A stretch of 64,000 bases of DNA from Bacteroidota bacterium (GTDB lineage: Bacteria > Bacteroidota > Ignavibacteria > UBA10030 > UBA8401). The notes beneath the pieces were generated by a model. That model saw only the letters and a list, made by a program, of their open reading frames with translations, searched no databases and was not told the DNA's origin. Numbering within the stretch: position 1 is the stretch's first letter; each line of letters opens with the position of its first letter. This document shows, piece after piece, positions 7,450-17,011 of this stretch. The DNA lies in NCBI GenBank assembly GCA_035506275.1, contig DATJPT010000019.1, forward strand, positions 1 to 64,000, in the 5' to 3' direction. The translations under genes were made by a program, and so were the position numbers.

Positions 7450-9855
7450 ATGAAAAATTTTGCGTTCATGGCGCTGGCCGCGGTCATCTTCGCGGCATGC
7501 TCACAAACTCCGACCCTGTCCGATCGGCAGCTGCCCGGAAAAATGAATGACGGCCGGACGTTGCTGCCGAACGGATGGATCCTGTCTCCCGCCGGCACCT
7601 CGGTCGATCTCGGCGATCTTCCGCTCGGGATGCATCTCTCCGCTGACGGAAAATTCGCAGCCGTCGTCAACAGCGGGGAGGGGAAGCAGACGATCTCGCT
7701 TGTCGACGTCACGGGCCGCCGTGTCATTCAAACGCTGCCGATAAAAAAATCGTGGCTCGGAATTCGCTTCAACAGCCGCGGCAACCGGATTTATGTTTCA
7801 GCCGGAAACGACAACGGCGTTAATGAATACGCGTTTGAACACGACTCTGTCTCGTTTCTGCGGACCATTGAGCTTGGCAAGCCATATTCCCAACAGGATA
7901 TTTCGCCGGCGGATATCGCGTTGGCTGACGGGGATTCGCTCCTTCTTGTGGCAGCGAAAGGAAATAACTCGCTCTATAAAATTGCGCTCCCGAGCGGAAC
8001 GATTACCGGAGTGCTTCAACTCTCCCATCCTTTGTATTCCTGTGCCGTCGACGAAGGGCGGCATCTCGTGTATGCGAGCGTCTGGGGGGGCGCGCAGGTT
8101 GCCGTCGTCGACCTGGATTCGATGTTGCTCAGAAAACTGATCTCCGTCGGGGACCATCCGAATGAAATGGTCTTGACGAAAGATGGAAAAAGGCTCTTTG
8201 TCGCGAACGCGAACGTCAACTCGGTATCGGTGATCGGGCTTGACGGGATGAAGGTGATCGAAACAATTTCTACTTCTCTTTCTCCCGACGCGCTCGGGGG
8301 AAGCACGCCGAACTCGCTCGAGCTTTCTCCGGACAACTCCACGCTGTATGTCGCGAATGCCGATAATAATTTTCTGGCGGTGATCGATGTCGAAAAATTC
8401 GGAGCGAGCCGTTCGCTGGGATTCATCCCGACCGGCTGGTATCCGACGGCGGTCCGCTGTGCCGGGAACCTTCTCCTCGTTGCCAACGGAAAGGGGATGA
8501 TCTCAAAAGCGAATCCGCACCATGAATACATCGCAAGCTTGCTGGTCGGATCGCTGTCGTTTATCCCTCTTCCTTCAAAAGAAGAATTGGCAAGTTATAC
8601 GGCTCAGGTTGTTCAGAATACGCCGCTCACGCGGACTCGTCCGGCTCCGCAATGGGACGATCAGAATCCGATCCCAAAATCGACCTCGTCAATCTCGCCG
8701 ATCAAGCATGTGTTTTACGTCATCAAAGAGAACAGGACGTACGACCAGGTTTTTGGCGATATCCCGCAAGGGAACGGCGATTCCGCGCTGTGTCTTTTTG
8801 GAAAGGATGTGACGCCGAATCATCATGCGCTTGCGGAAGAGTTTGCTTTACTCGACAATTATTATGAGGATGCCGAAGTCAGCGCGGACGGACACAACTG
8901 GTCGATGGCCGCATACGCGACAGACTTCGTCGAGAAAACGTGGCCGACGTTTTACGGCGGCCGCGGGGGGGAGTACGTGTACGAAGGCGAAGGTATCACC
9001 AGCCCGACGAACGGCTATATCTGGGATGACTGCGTGAGGCACAATGTCTCGATGAGAAATTACGGGGAGTTCGTCGACGAGGAGGATACAACAAAAGGCG
9101 CAAACCGGGTGAAAGCTTCAGCATTGATCGGCAGGACCTCTCCCGATTACCGCGGCTGGGATCTGAATTATCCCGATGTCCAGCGCGTGGACGCGTGGCT
9201 CCAGGAATTCGACGCGTACGAGGCGGGCGATTCGCTGCCGCAGTTTGAGATTATCAAACTGCCGAACGACCATACAGCCGGCTCGCGAAGAGGTTCGCTC
9301 ACTCCGCGGGCGATGGTCGCCGACAACGATAAGGCGCTCGGCACGATCGTCGAACGGATCTCGCACAGCAAATACTGGAAGGAATCGGCGGTGTTCGTCC
9401 TTGAAGACGACGCGCAGAACGGTCCCGACCATGTCGATGCGCATCGCTCGATCGCGCTCGTTGTGAGCCCGTACACGAGACATCACGTTGTCGACCACAC
9501 GATGTATTCCACCTCGGGCATGCTGCGCACGATGGAGCTGATCTTAGGCCTGCCGCCGATGAGCCAGTACGATGCGAGCGCAACGCCGATGTTCGCGTCC
9601 TTCACGCCGCAGCCCGACCTGACGCCTTTTATGGCAAGAAACAACATCATCGACCTTCAAGAGAAAAATGCCCTCGGCGCGTTCGGACAGGAGAGAATGG
9701 AAGCGTTCAATCTTTCGAGGGAGGATTTGGTCCCCGATAACGAATTCAACGAGATCATCTGGAAGTCGGTGAAAGGAGCTTCGTCCGATATGCCCGCTCC
9801 CGTTCGCAGCGCGTTCATGATCAACCAGGAGAGCCACGACGACGATGACGATTGA
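7450..9855 (+). CDS. YncE-type beta-propeller / phosphoesterase fusion lipoprotein
   Basis: The ATG at 7450 was chosen because it follows GGGAGAGG and gives a lipoprotein signal (FAAC, Cys17); the longer frame from 7381 adds 23 unrelated residues. The 801-residue product has an N-terminal seven-blade YncE/NHL-like propeller (about 40-390, repeats such as VVNSGEGKQTISLVDV and FVANANVNSVSVI). A C-terminal phosphoesterase domain (PF04185, acid phosphatase/phospholipase C-like) opens with IKENRTYDQVFGD and contains EDDAQNGPDHVDAHRS. It is probably an outer-membrane or periplasmic phosphomonoesterase. It ends in an acidic tail (DDDDD). The substrate is unknown. Confidence 0.88.
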   Translation: MKNFAFMALAAVIFAACSQTPTLSDRQLPGKMNDGRTLLPNGWILSPAGTSVDLGDLPLGMHLSADGKFAAVVNSGEGKQTISLVDVTGRRVIQTLPIKKSWLGIRFNSRGNRIYVSAGNDNGVNEYAFEHDSVSFLRTIELGKPYSQQDISPADIALADGDSLLLVAAKGNNSLYKIALPSGTITGVLQLSHPLYSCAVDEGRHLVYASVWGGAQVAVVDLDSMLLRKLISVGDHPNEMVLTKDGKRLFVANANVNSVSVIGLDGMKVIETISTSLSPDALGGSTPNSLELSPDNSTLYVANADNNFLAVIDVEKFGASRSLGFIPTGWYPTAVRCAGNLLLVANGKGMISKANPHHEYIASLLVGSLSFIPLPSKEELASYTAQVVQNTPLTRTRPAPQWDDQNPIPKSTSSISPIKHVFYVIKENRTYDQVFGDIPQGNGDSALCLFGKDVTPNHHALAEEFALLDNYYEDAEVSADGHNWSMAAYATDFVEKTWPTFYGGRGGEYVYEGEGITSPTNGYIWDDCVRHNVSMRNYGEFVDEEDTTKGANRVKASALIGRTSPDYRGWDLNYPDVQRVDAWLQEFDAYEAGDSLPQFEIIKLPNDHTAGSRRGSLTPRAMVADNDKALGTIVERISHSKYWKESAVFVLEDDAQNGPDHVDAHRSIALVVSPYTRHHVVDHTMYSTSGMLRTMELILGLPPMSQYDASATPMFASFTPQPDLTPFMARNNIIDLQEKNALGAFGQERMEAFNLSREDLVPDNEFNEIIWKSVKGASSDMPAPVRSAFMINQESHDDDDD

Positions 9856-9872
9856 ATGATCGTGTTCACTTG

Positions 9873-10421
9873 ATGAATAATCCGATAACACAGCTCGGCC
9901 GGTCGCTCTCTTTTAGGCGAATGTTGTGGCTTATTCCGATCATCCTGACCGTCCACAATCTCGAAGAGGCGCTGACGATGCCGCCATGGGTGATGGCTCA
10001 TCTGGGGCTCATCAAGGAGAATCTCCCTTTATCGCTTGACATTCAATTCACTCCTGCGCAGCTTCTTTGCTCGCTTTTTCTTGCGACGGCGGTTCCCTGG
10101 GCTGTGACGATCTTTTGCGTCAATGGTGAAAAGGGGAGCGGGAAATTATTTCTTCTTTTTCTCCTTCAGGCGATCGTTTTGCTCAATGTGGTGGTTCCCC
10201 ACATTGCCGCATCGATCAGGATGCAACAATACAATCCCGGCGTTATCACCGCGGTCTGCATCAACCTTCCTTTTTCCGCTTATCTTTTTCGAAGAGCGTA
10301 TCGCGAGCGATATCTCTCTTCGCGGAATTTTGTTCTGCTCTTCCTGACCGCGATCATCATCTATGGTCCGGTCGCCTGGATGCTTCACACAGCAGGAGAA
10401 TGGCTGGCAATGGCTCTGTAA
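9873..10421 (+). CDS. HXXEE-domain membrane protein
   Basis: A 182-residue membrane protein. The motif HNLEEA near the N-terminus, with strong hydrophobic helices after it, matches the HXXEE domain family of unknown function, whose His and Glu residues are thought to sit in a membrane active site. The ATG at 9873 is preferred over a TTG at 9852 that would overlap the preceding gene. It starts 17 bp after the phosphoesterase fusion and may be cotranscribed. No specific activity can be assigned. Confidence 0.75.
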   Translation: MNNPITQLGRSLSFRRMLWLIPIILTVHNLEEALTMPPWVMAHLGLIKENLPLSLDIQFTPAQLLCSLFLATAVPWAVTIFCVNGEKGSGKLFLLFLLQAIVLLNVVVPHIAASIRMQQYNPGVITAVCINLPFSAYLFRRAYRERYLSSRNFVLLFLTAIIIYGPVAWMLHTAGEWLAMAL

Positions 10422-10591
10422 TCCCAGCATTCATCCGGCAACATTTCGGCAGTACTATCGTCCCACATTCGAGACCCTTGGGCGAGAGGGGAGATTCTCA
10501 CACTGATACGCTGCCTGCCTTTCAACCGCTTGACCTTCCACCTCAAAAAAAGTATTTTGAATGGGAATAAGCATCGAGGAGAAGTGATCCC

Positions 10592-12037
10592 ATGACCGCA
10601 GTTGTTGGAATGCCCAAGCCCCTTCAGAAGAAACAGGGGAACGAAATCTCCATCCGTACGATCCGAAAATATGTCGTCGGCATCGATGAGGAAATCCCGC
10701 TTCTCGGCGGAAAGCATCGCCGCTACGTCAATCTCGACAATGCCGCGAGCACGCCGACGATTTCGCTGATCACCGACAAGGTGAACGAATTCCTGAAGTG
10801 GTACTCCAACGTCCACCGCGGGACCGGTTTCAAATCGAAATTATCCTCCTGGGTCTTCGAAGAGGCGCGCGAGACGATCGCCAGATTTGTGAATGCGGAC
10901 CTTTCCGACAGCGTCGTCCTTTTCTGCAAGAATACCACCGAAGCGATCAACAAACTGGCCCATCGTTTTTCATTCAAACCGGGGGACGTCGTGTTGACGT
11001 CGGTGATGGAGCATCATTCGAACGAGCTCCCGTGGCGGAAGGCGGCGCATGTGGTGCACGTCGAAGTGACGCCCGACGGGCGCATCGATGAGAAGGATTT
11101 CAAGGAGAAAATTTCGCTTCACGGTTCCGCCATCAAACTCATCGCGGTGAGCGGGGCGTCGAACGTCACCGGGTTCATCAATCCGGTGCACATGTATGCC
11201 CGATGGGCGCACGAGATAGGCGCCAAGATCATGGTCGACGCGGCACAGCTTGTTCCCCACCGTCCCGTCGACATGAAAAGGAAGGGGGATCCCGAGCATC
11301 TCGACTTTCTTGCCTTCTCCGCTCATAAAATGTACGCCCCCTTTGGGGTCGGCGTGCTCGTCGGAAGCCGGCAGACGTTCGAGGAGGGGGATCCCGAATA
11401 CGTCGGCGGCGGAACGGTCGATATTGTGAATCTGGAAAATGCTTACTGGACCGATCTGCCGGACAAAGAAGAGGCCGGTACGCCGGACATCGTCGGCGCC
11501 GTCGCACTTGCGCAGGCGATCCGCATTATCGAACAGATCGGCTGGAGGGATATCATCGAACATGAGGCGTCGCTGACGCGGTACGCGCTCGAGAAGATCG
11601 AAAAGATCCCCGGCGTTTCGTTGTACGGCGACAAGGAGGCCGCGCATGCAAACGACAGGCTTGGCGTCATCACGTTCAACGTCAACGACCTCAGCCATGC
11701 GCTCGTCGCTTCCATTTTGAGCTATGAGTGGGGAATCGGGACCCGCAACGGATGTTTCTGCGCGCATCCGTACGTGAAGTGTCTTCTCAACGTCGACGAG
11801 GCGGAGGCGAAAGATATGGAGCAGCGCATTCTTGCCCGGGACCGGTCGACCCTCCCCGGATTTGTCCGCGCCAGCTTCGGCATCTATAACACCAAAGAGG
11901 AGATCGATGTGTTGTGTGAAGCCCTTTCGGCAATCGCGAAAGGAAATTACATGAGCGGGTATGTGCTGAATAAAGAACGGGGGGAATACTATCGGACGGA
12001 CACGGTCGAGGAGTTTGAAAACTATTTTGCGGTCTAG
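10592..12037 (+). CDS. Aminotransferase class V / cysteine desulfurase-like enzyme
   Basis: A 481-residue PLP enzyme of the NifS/SufS/CsdA fold. The start follows GAGGAGAAG by a normal distance. Visible motifs are NLDNAASTPT, SVMEHHSN, DAAQLVPH and the Schiff-base lysine in FSAHKMYAPFG. A cysteine-bearing loop, RNGCFCAHPYVKC, sits where desulfurases carry their catalytic cysteine. At 481 residues it is longer than typical SufS (about 400), with an N-terminal extension and a C-terminal tail (GEYYRT). The next gene is also a PLP sulfur enzyme, so a role in sulfur mobilisation is likely, but a different class V reaction is possible. Confidence 0.82.
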   Translation: MTAVVGMPKPLQKKQGNEISIRTIRKYVVGIDEEIPLLGGKHRRYVNLDNAASTPTISLITDKVNEFLKWYSNVHRGTGFKSKLSSWVFEEARETIARFVNADLSDSVVLFCKNTTEAINKLAHRFSFKPGDVVLTSVMEHHSNELPWRKAAHVVHVEVTPDGRIDEKDFKEKISLHGSAIKLIAVSGASNVTGFINPVHMYARWAHEIGAKIMVDAAQLVPHRPVDMKRKGDPEHLDFLAFSAHKMYAPFGVGVLVGSRQTFEEGDPEYVGGGTVDIVNLENAYWTDLPDKEEAGTPDIVGAVALAQAIRIIEQIGWRDIIEHEASLTRYALEKIEKIPGVSLYGDKEAAHANDRLGVITFNVNDLSHALVASILSYEWGIGTRNGCFCAHPYVKCLLNVDEAEAKDMEQRILARDRSTLPGFVRASFGIYNTKEEIDVLCEALSAIAKGNYMSGYVLNKERGEYYRTDTVEEFENYFAV

Positions 12038-12078
12038 ATCTGCGGAACCAAACGAATTCTTCCAACACATTATTCCCT

Positions 12079-13275
12079 ATGGACTTCAAAAAACTCTCCC
12101 TCGCGACAAAAGCGATTCACGGAAAAAAACTTCACCCGTATAAAGGCCCCGTTTCCCTTCCGATCTATCAGACATCGACATACCGGTTCGACGATTCCAA
12201 CGATGCGGTCCGTTATGCGAACGGCGATACTTCCGTTTACGTCTATTCGCGCTACCACAATCCGACTGTACACGACGTCGAAGAAAAAATCGCGTTGATG
12301 GAGGAGGGGGAAGCCGCCGCACTCTTCGCCTCCGGCATGGCCGCAATTTCTACGGCGATCCTGACCTTCGTCCACGCCGGGGAAGAAATCGTCAGCACGC
12401 CGGCGCTCTACGGGGGGACGTACCGGTTTTTCCGCGACACGCTTCCGGACAGCGATATTGGCGTGAAGTACGCCGATCCTGACAATCTCTCAGCGCTTGA
12501 CAAACTCATTACAAAAAAGACACGTCTTGTCTATTTTGAAACGCCTACCAATCCGACGCTCAATATCGTGGATATCGGCCTCCTTGTAGCGCAGGTGAAA
12601 AGGGCTGAGAAGAAATATCGCACCGGTATTTTGACGATGATCGACAACACATTCGCCTCTTGCCTGAACCAAAAGCCGTTTGACCTCGGTGTCGATATCG
12701 TGATGGAAAGCGCCACAAAATATTTAGGCGGACACAGCGATATCCTTGCCGGCATCGCGGTCGGCCCGAAGAAGACGATCGACAAGATAAAGATCACGGC
12801 GAAATATCTGGGGGGCTGTGCGGACCCGTTCATGGCGTATTTGCTGTTCAGGAGCCTGAAGACATTTGAACTCAGGGTCAGCCGCCAGAATGAAAACGCC
12901 CTGGCCCTGGCCAAGCGATTGGAAAGACATCCAAAGGTTTTGCGCGTTATCTATCCGGGACTTGAATCCCATCCGCATCATTCGCTGGCGAAAAAGCAGA
13001 TGAGCGGCTTTGGAGGAATGGTGACCGTCGAGGTGCGGGGGGGAGTGAAAGCGGCCGTCAAGGTCTGCGATGCGCTCAACGTTGCCGTGAACGCAATGTC
13101 GCTCGGCGGAGTGGAAACGCTGGTCAGCATTCCGGTCTATTCATCTCACGTGAATATGTCCGGCAAGGAACTGAAGCAGCACGGAGTGACTCCGGGAATG
13201 ATCCGCATTTCTGTCGGCGTTGAAGGGATCGACGATTTGATCTCGGATTTCGAACAGGCATTGAAGAAGGTTTAG
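12079..13275 (+). CDS. Trans-sulfuration PLP enzyme (cystathionine gamma-synthase/lyase family)
   Basis: A 398-residue Cys/Met metabolism PLP enzyme. Family features are YSRYHNPT, ASGMAAIST, the PLP lysine in SATKYLGGHSD, and SLGGVETL near the C-terminus. Members act as cystathionine gamma-synthase, cystathionine gamma-lyase, methionine gamma-lyase or O-acetylhomoserine sulfhydrylase; motifs alone do not separate them. It starts 41 bp after the desulfurase-like gene on the same strand, consistent with a small sulfur amino-acid operon. Confidence 0.9.
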   Translation: MDFKKLSLATKAIHGKKLHPYKGPVSLPIYQTSTYRFDDSNDAVRYANGDTSVYVYSRYHNPTVHDVEEKIALMEEGEAAALFASGMAAISTAILTFVHAGEEIVSTPALYGGTYRFFRDTLPDSDIGVKYADPDNLSALDKLITKKTRLVYFETPTNPTLNIVDIGLLVAQVKRAEKKYRTGILTMIDNTFASCLNQKPFDLGVDIVMESATKYLGGHSDILAGIAVGPKKTIDKIKITAKYLGGCADPFMAYLLFRSLKTFELRVSRQNENALALAKRLERHPKVLRVIYPGLESHPHHSLAKKQMSGFGGMVTVEVRGGVKAAVKVCDALNVAVNAMSLGGVETLVSIPVYSSHVNMSGKELKQHGVTPGMIRISVGVEGIDDLISDFEQALKKV

Positions 13276-13591
13276 AAGCAGTCTCGAATTTATGTCACTT
13301 CGCTCTTCTCCCGAAGGGATGGCTCTTCCGGATGCGTCCCCATCTTGCAGGGCGTGCTTCCCAGAGGGAAGTCCCAGGGGACCGGGTGAACATGCTTTTA
13401 TTGCCGCTTTCACTATCTGTTCCTCCTGAGCGAGTGGCGCGGTTTTATCGCGCCGGGAGACGAAGGACAGCGTGACAGATTGTTGAAAGAGCTTCTGGAG
13501 ATAATCCGGTCAGCACTGAAATAGATTTGCGCTCCCCCTCTGGAATTCCTTTTCGATTTTTTTTATATTGTTGCACCACTAATGTAGGCGA
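13276..13591. repeat. Intergenic region with REP-like hairpin repeat
   Basis: No gene is visible. It contains the words TCTCCCGAAGGG (13307-13318) and TCCTGAGCGAGT (13424-13435), both also present in the intergenic region near 62.9 kb. Between TCCTGAGCGAGT and CGAAGGA (13461-13467) sits a perfect 6-bp stem (13436-13441/13449-13454). A second small hairpin, CTTCCC/GGGAAG, lies near 13358-13372. Confidence 0.5.
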
Positions 13592-14584
13592 ATGACATTT
13601 ATTCCATCGTACATCCCCCTCTTTGAGTCGGGCGAATTCCAGCGGCGGTTGGAGCGGCTCGAGGCCATGCTGGAGTTCTGCACAGTGTGTCCCCATGATT
13701 GCGGCAACAACCGCCTGAAGAACGAACTCGCCCGCTGCTATTCCGGCTATCTTCCGATCGTTTCGTCGTATTGCCAGCATTTCGGCGAGGAACCGGCGCT
13801 TGGCGGCGAGAACGGGGTGGGGAATATCTTTCTCGGGAACTGCAATCTCCGCTGCGTCTACTGCCAGAACTTTCAGATCAGCCAGAACTGGAAGGCCGAG
13901 CGGATGAACGAGAGATCCTTCGATCAAATGGCGGAAATGATGCTCGAGCTTCAGGCGAAAGGAGTTCATGCCATCGGATTTGTTTCCCCCACGCATTTTG
14001 TTCCGCAGATCGTTCGCGCCCTTGCGATCGCAATTCCTCAAGGGCTCCGTCTCCCGTTGATCTACAACACCAATGCCTATGATTCCGTCGAAGTGCTGAA
14101 GCTCCTCGACGGTATTTTTGATATTTACCTCCCCGACTTGAAATACAGCGACGACGATTTTGGATACAAGTATTCGAAGGTGAAGTCGTACACCGAAATT
14201 TCCCGCGCTGCGGTCTCGGAGATGCACCGTCAGGTCGGCAGCGAGCTCGTGTACGGCGACGACGGGCTGGTCAACAGAGGGTTGATCATCCGCCATCTTG
14301 TGCTGCCGAATGATATTGCCACTTCCGAAGAGACCTTGCGGTGGATTGCGGGAGAGCTGGATAATCGGGTGACCTTGAGCGTCATGTCGCAGTACTATCC
14401 GACGCACAAAGCGCTGACGACAGAATTGCTGGACCGCCGCATCCGTGAAAGCGAGTACAACAAAGTGCTGGCTCTTCTGGATAAACTCGGGTTCGAAAAC
14501 GGGTGGGCGCAGGAATTTGAAAGCCAGGATTACTACCGGCCTGATTTCAGCGACAGGCTGGAACCGTTCAAAGTAGAAGCGTGA
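13592..14584 (+). CDS. PflA-like radical SAM protein
   Basis: A 330-residue radical SAM enzyme of the pyruvate-formate-lyase-activating-enzyme-like group. The [4Fe-4S] motif is CNLRCVYC, reached after a second cysteine group (CTVCPHDCG) and GNIFLGN. YLPDLKY and NTNAYDS are typical of this group. These stand-alone proteins are widespread but mostly uncharacterised; no glycyl-radical enzyme partner lies in the window. It precedes the pterin dehydratase gene by a short gap on the same strand. Confidence 0.85.
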   Translation: MTFIPSYIPLFESGEFQRRLERLEAMLEFCTVCPHDCGNNRLKNELARCYSGYLPIVSSYCQHFGEEPALGGENGVGNIFLGNCNLRCVYCQNFQISQNWKAERMNERSFDQMAEMMLELQAKGVHAIGFVSPTHFVPQIVRALAIAIPQGLRLPLIYNTNAYDSVEVLKLLDGIFDIYLPDLKYSDDDFGYKYSKVKSYTEISRAAVSEMHRQVGSELVYGDDGLVNRGLIIRHLVLPNDIATSEETLRWIAGELDNRVTLSVMSQYYPTHKALTTELLDRRIRESEYNKVLALLDKLGFENGWAQEFESQDYYRPDFSDRLEPFKVEA

Positions 14585-14597
14585 AGGAGGCGAAGAG

Positions 14598-14876
14598 ATG
14601 GCTTTGTTGACGGAAAAGCAGATTGCCGGTGAATTGAAATCGACGAAGGGGTGGAAACGCCGGGGGGACGAAATTCACAAGTTGTTCGTCCATAAGGACT
14701 TTGCACGCGCCATGGGGTTTGTGCAATCGGTCGCCTTGCTTGCGGAAAAAATGAACCACCATCCCGACATCGATATCCGCTGGAATAAGGTCTCGCTGAG
14801 TCTTTCCACACACAGCGAGGGGGGACTCACCGCCAAGGATTTTGCATTGGCGCAGCAAATTAACTCGCTGGCATAA
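14598..14876 (+). CDS. phhB: Pterin-4a-carbinolamine dehydratase
   Basis: A 92-residue protein of normal family length. It carries the PCD signature (MNHHPDIDIRWNKV) with the paired histidines used to dehydrate 4a-hydroxytetrahydrobiopterin, and the C-terminal TAKDFALAQQI. The start is preceded by GAAGGAGG. In many bacteria without phenylalanine hydroxylase these proteins take part in molybdopterin or general pterin recycling; no hydroxylase is seen here. Confidence 0.93.
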   Translation: MALLTEKQIAGELKSTKGWKRRGDEIHKLFVHKDFARAMGFVQSVALLAEKMNHHPDIDIRWNKVSLSLSTHSEGGLTAKDFALAQQINSLA

Positions 14877-14891
14877 GAGGCGCCCGAACTC

Positions 14892-15218
14892 ATGAACAAT
14901 CAGGAACGGATCAAGGCGCTGACGGAGCTGCTCGCCAAGGACCCCGACGATTCCTTCTCCCGGTATGCGCTCGCACTGGAGTACGTCGGTCTTGGCGAAC
15001 CCAAAAATGCGATCGCCGCGCTCGAGGATTTACTGAAACGCGACGCCCGGTACGTGGCGGCGTATCACCAGCTCGGACGCCTCTATTCCAAAACGAACAA
15101 TACGGCCGGAGCAAAAAAGATCTACCGGCAGGGGATAGAGCTCGCAACGGAAACGAACGATCTTCATGAAAAGACCGAGATGGAAGAAGAACTCGAGGAG
15201 ATCGAGGATGAATGGTGA
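14892..15218 (+). CDS. Small TPR-repeat protein
   Basis: A 108-residue soluble protein with two to three tetratricopeptide repeats (DDSFSRYALALEYVGLGEPKNAIAAL is split over the first; VAAYHQLGRLYSKTNN over the second) and an acidic C-terminal tail. TPRs mediate protein-protein contacts. It lies 15 bp after the pterin dehydratase and 80 bp before pyrE. Its partner is unknown. Confidence 0.8.
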   Translation: MNNQERIKALTELLAKDPDDSFSRYALALEYVGLGEPKNAIAALEDLLKRDARYVAAYHQLGRLYSKTNNTAGAKKIYRQGIELATETNDLHEKTEMEEELEEIEDEW

Positions 15219-15298
15219 TAGCTTGTTACATCGTAAAGATTAAAAAGGAAAACTTTTAAAGAAAGAATCACTACCTCACCTTTTAGCACCAACCCTTC

Positions 15299-15874
15299 AT
15301 GAAACTTCCCAACGATGATATCCTCAGGATCTTCAGAGAGACCAACGCACTGCTCGACGGACATTTTCTGCTCACTTCGGGGCTTCACAGCCCGCACTAT
15401 TTTCAGTGCGCAAAGGTCCTCCAGCATCCCAAATACCTTCACCTCCTTGCCGGCGAGATCGCGAAGCATTTCGGGAAGAGCGGAATTGAACTGGTCATCT
15501 CCCCCGCGATCGGCGGCATCGTGGTCGGGACCGAGGTCGGCAGGATGCTCGAAGCCCGCACGATCTTTGCGGAGAGGGAAAACAATGTCATGACGCTTCG
15601 CCGCGGCTTCGAAATAATGAAAGGGGAACGCGTGCTCGTCGTCGAGGATGTCGTGACGACCGGCGGCTCGGTGAAGGAGATCATCGGACTTGTTGAAAGG
15701 GCCGGTGCGGTGCTTGCCGGCGTCGGTTACATTGTCGACCGGAGCAGCGGCAAAACGACGTTCAACGCCGAATCGTTTTCCGTCCTTCAGATGGATGTCG
15801 TCACCTACGCGCCGGATGCATGTCCGCTCTGCAAAGAAGGAACTCCGGCGATAAAACCGGGAAGCAGAAAATAA
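15299..15874 (+). CDS. pyrE: Orotate phosphoribosyltransferase
   Basis: A 191-residue enzyme that converts orotate and PRPP to OMP in pyrimidine synthesis. It has [13 protein letters not shown] at the N-terminus and the PRPP-binding loop [13 protein letters not shown]. Length is normal for the short bacterial form. The C-terminus has CPLCKEG, giving a Cys pair often seen in this subgroup. No other pyr genes are adjacent. Confidence 0.93.
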   Translation: MKLPNDDILRIFRETNALLDGHFLLTSGLHSPHYFQCAKVLQHPKYLHLLAGEIAKHFGKSGIELVISPAIGGIVVGTEVGRMLEARTIFAERENNVMTLRRGFEIMKGERVLVVEDVVTTGGSVKEIIGLVERAGAVLAGVGYIVDRSSGKTTFNAESFSVLQMDVVTYAPDACPLCKEGTPAIKPGSRK

Positions 15875-15889
15875 CCCGCACGTGTTCCC

Positions 15890-17011
15890 ATGAAATCATT
15901 TCTCGTTGTCATCAGCGATACGTTGTTGAAAAAACTCGAGGCAGTTTTCGGCACCGGCCTGTTGTTCCACACCGTTGCCGGCTTCATTCTTTTTCTGCTC
16001 ATCCTCATCCTCGGCAAGGGGATAAAATTTTTCCTGGAAAGCATCGGACGAAGAATTTTCACCTTCACCAAGACCGCGATCGACGACGAGATCCTCGAGA
16101 TCATCCTTGAACGGGTGATGTCGATCAGTGCGATCCTGGGGATGTACTTCGGTCTCCGCGAACTCAGCGAAGGGCTCGATGCGGGCAACACGTCGTTCCT
16201 GAAATTCCTCGAATACTCCAACGCGGCCCTCTATGTGCTGATGGCGGTTGTCTTGACGACACTGGGGGTCAAGGTCGCCGACACCCTCATCCGGCACGCG
16301 CTCCATTCGGTCGCCGAAAAAGAATCGTCGAATTTCGACCTTGCCTTCGCCCCGCTCGTCAACCGGTTTGTGAACATCATCGTCGGGGTCATCGCGGTCA
16401 TCATCGTCCTCGACCACTTCGGACAGAACATCTCGAGTCTGCTGGCGCTTCTGAGCGTTGGTTCCCTTGCCGTCGGCCTGGCGGCGCAGGAGACGATCTC
16501 CAATATGATCTCGGGCTTTGTGATCATGCTCGACCGGCCGTTCCGCAAGGGGGATCGGGTGAAGATCCCGACGGGCGAAGAAGGGGACATTTTCGAGATC
16601 GGCCTCAGGAGCACCAGGATCGTCGACGCGGACAACAATCTGCTCATCGTTCCGAACAGCGAACTGATCAAAACGCGCATCGTGAATTATTCTTTCCCCG
16701 CCCCTGCGATCCGGGTGATCGTCGAAGTGACCGTCGCGTACGGTTCGGACGTCGCTAAGGTGAAAAAAATTCTGCTCGACCTTGCCCGTTCGCATTCCGA
16801 TGTCCTGAAAATGCCGCCGCCGGAAGTGAACCTTATGAAGCTTGATCCGGCGGGGATTCAGTTCAAACTGTTTTGCCGCGTTGGATCATTCAGCGAACAG
16901 GGGCCGGCAGCAGAAAAACTCCGCGTCCAGGCATACGAAGCGCTCATGAAAGCGAAGGTGGAGTTTGCCGTTCCGCAGCAGGTTGTCCATATCAAAGAAA
17001 GAAGGCGCTGA
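15890..17011 (+). CDS. MscS-type mechanosensitive channel
   Basis: A 373-residue inner-membrane channel that opens on hypo-osmotic stress. Several hydrophobic helices precede the pore-lining and beta-domain core: SVGSLAVGLAAQETISNMISGF, split as the TM3 region, then DRPFRKGDRV, typical of MscS. The stop overlaps the start of the NUDIX gene (TGATG), implying translational coupling. Confidence 0.9.
   Translation: MKSFLVVISDTLLKKLEAVFGTGLLFHTVAGFILFLLILILGKGIKFFLESIGRRIFTFTKTAIDDEILEIILERVMSISAILGMYFGLRELSEGLDAGNTSFLKFLEYSNAALYVLMAVVLTTLGVKVADTLIRHALHSVAEKESSNFDLAFAPLVNRFVNIIVGVIAVIIVLDHFGQNISSLLALLSVGSLAVGLAAQETISNMISGFVIMLDRPFRKGDRVKIPTGEEGDIFEIGLRSTRIVDADNNLLIVPNSELIKTRIVNYSFPAPAIRVIVEVTVAYGSDVAKVKKILLDLARSHSDVLKMPPPEVNLMKLDPAGIQFKLFCRVGSFSEQGPAAEKLRVQAYEALMKAKVEFAVPQQVVHIKERRR

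Noticed and set aside
10970..12070. 366-residue minus-strand frame opposite the desulfurase-like gene
   Set aside because: Long only because of GC-rich codon bias of the real gene on the other strand.
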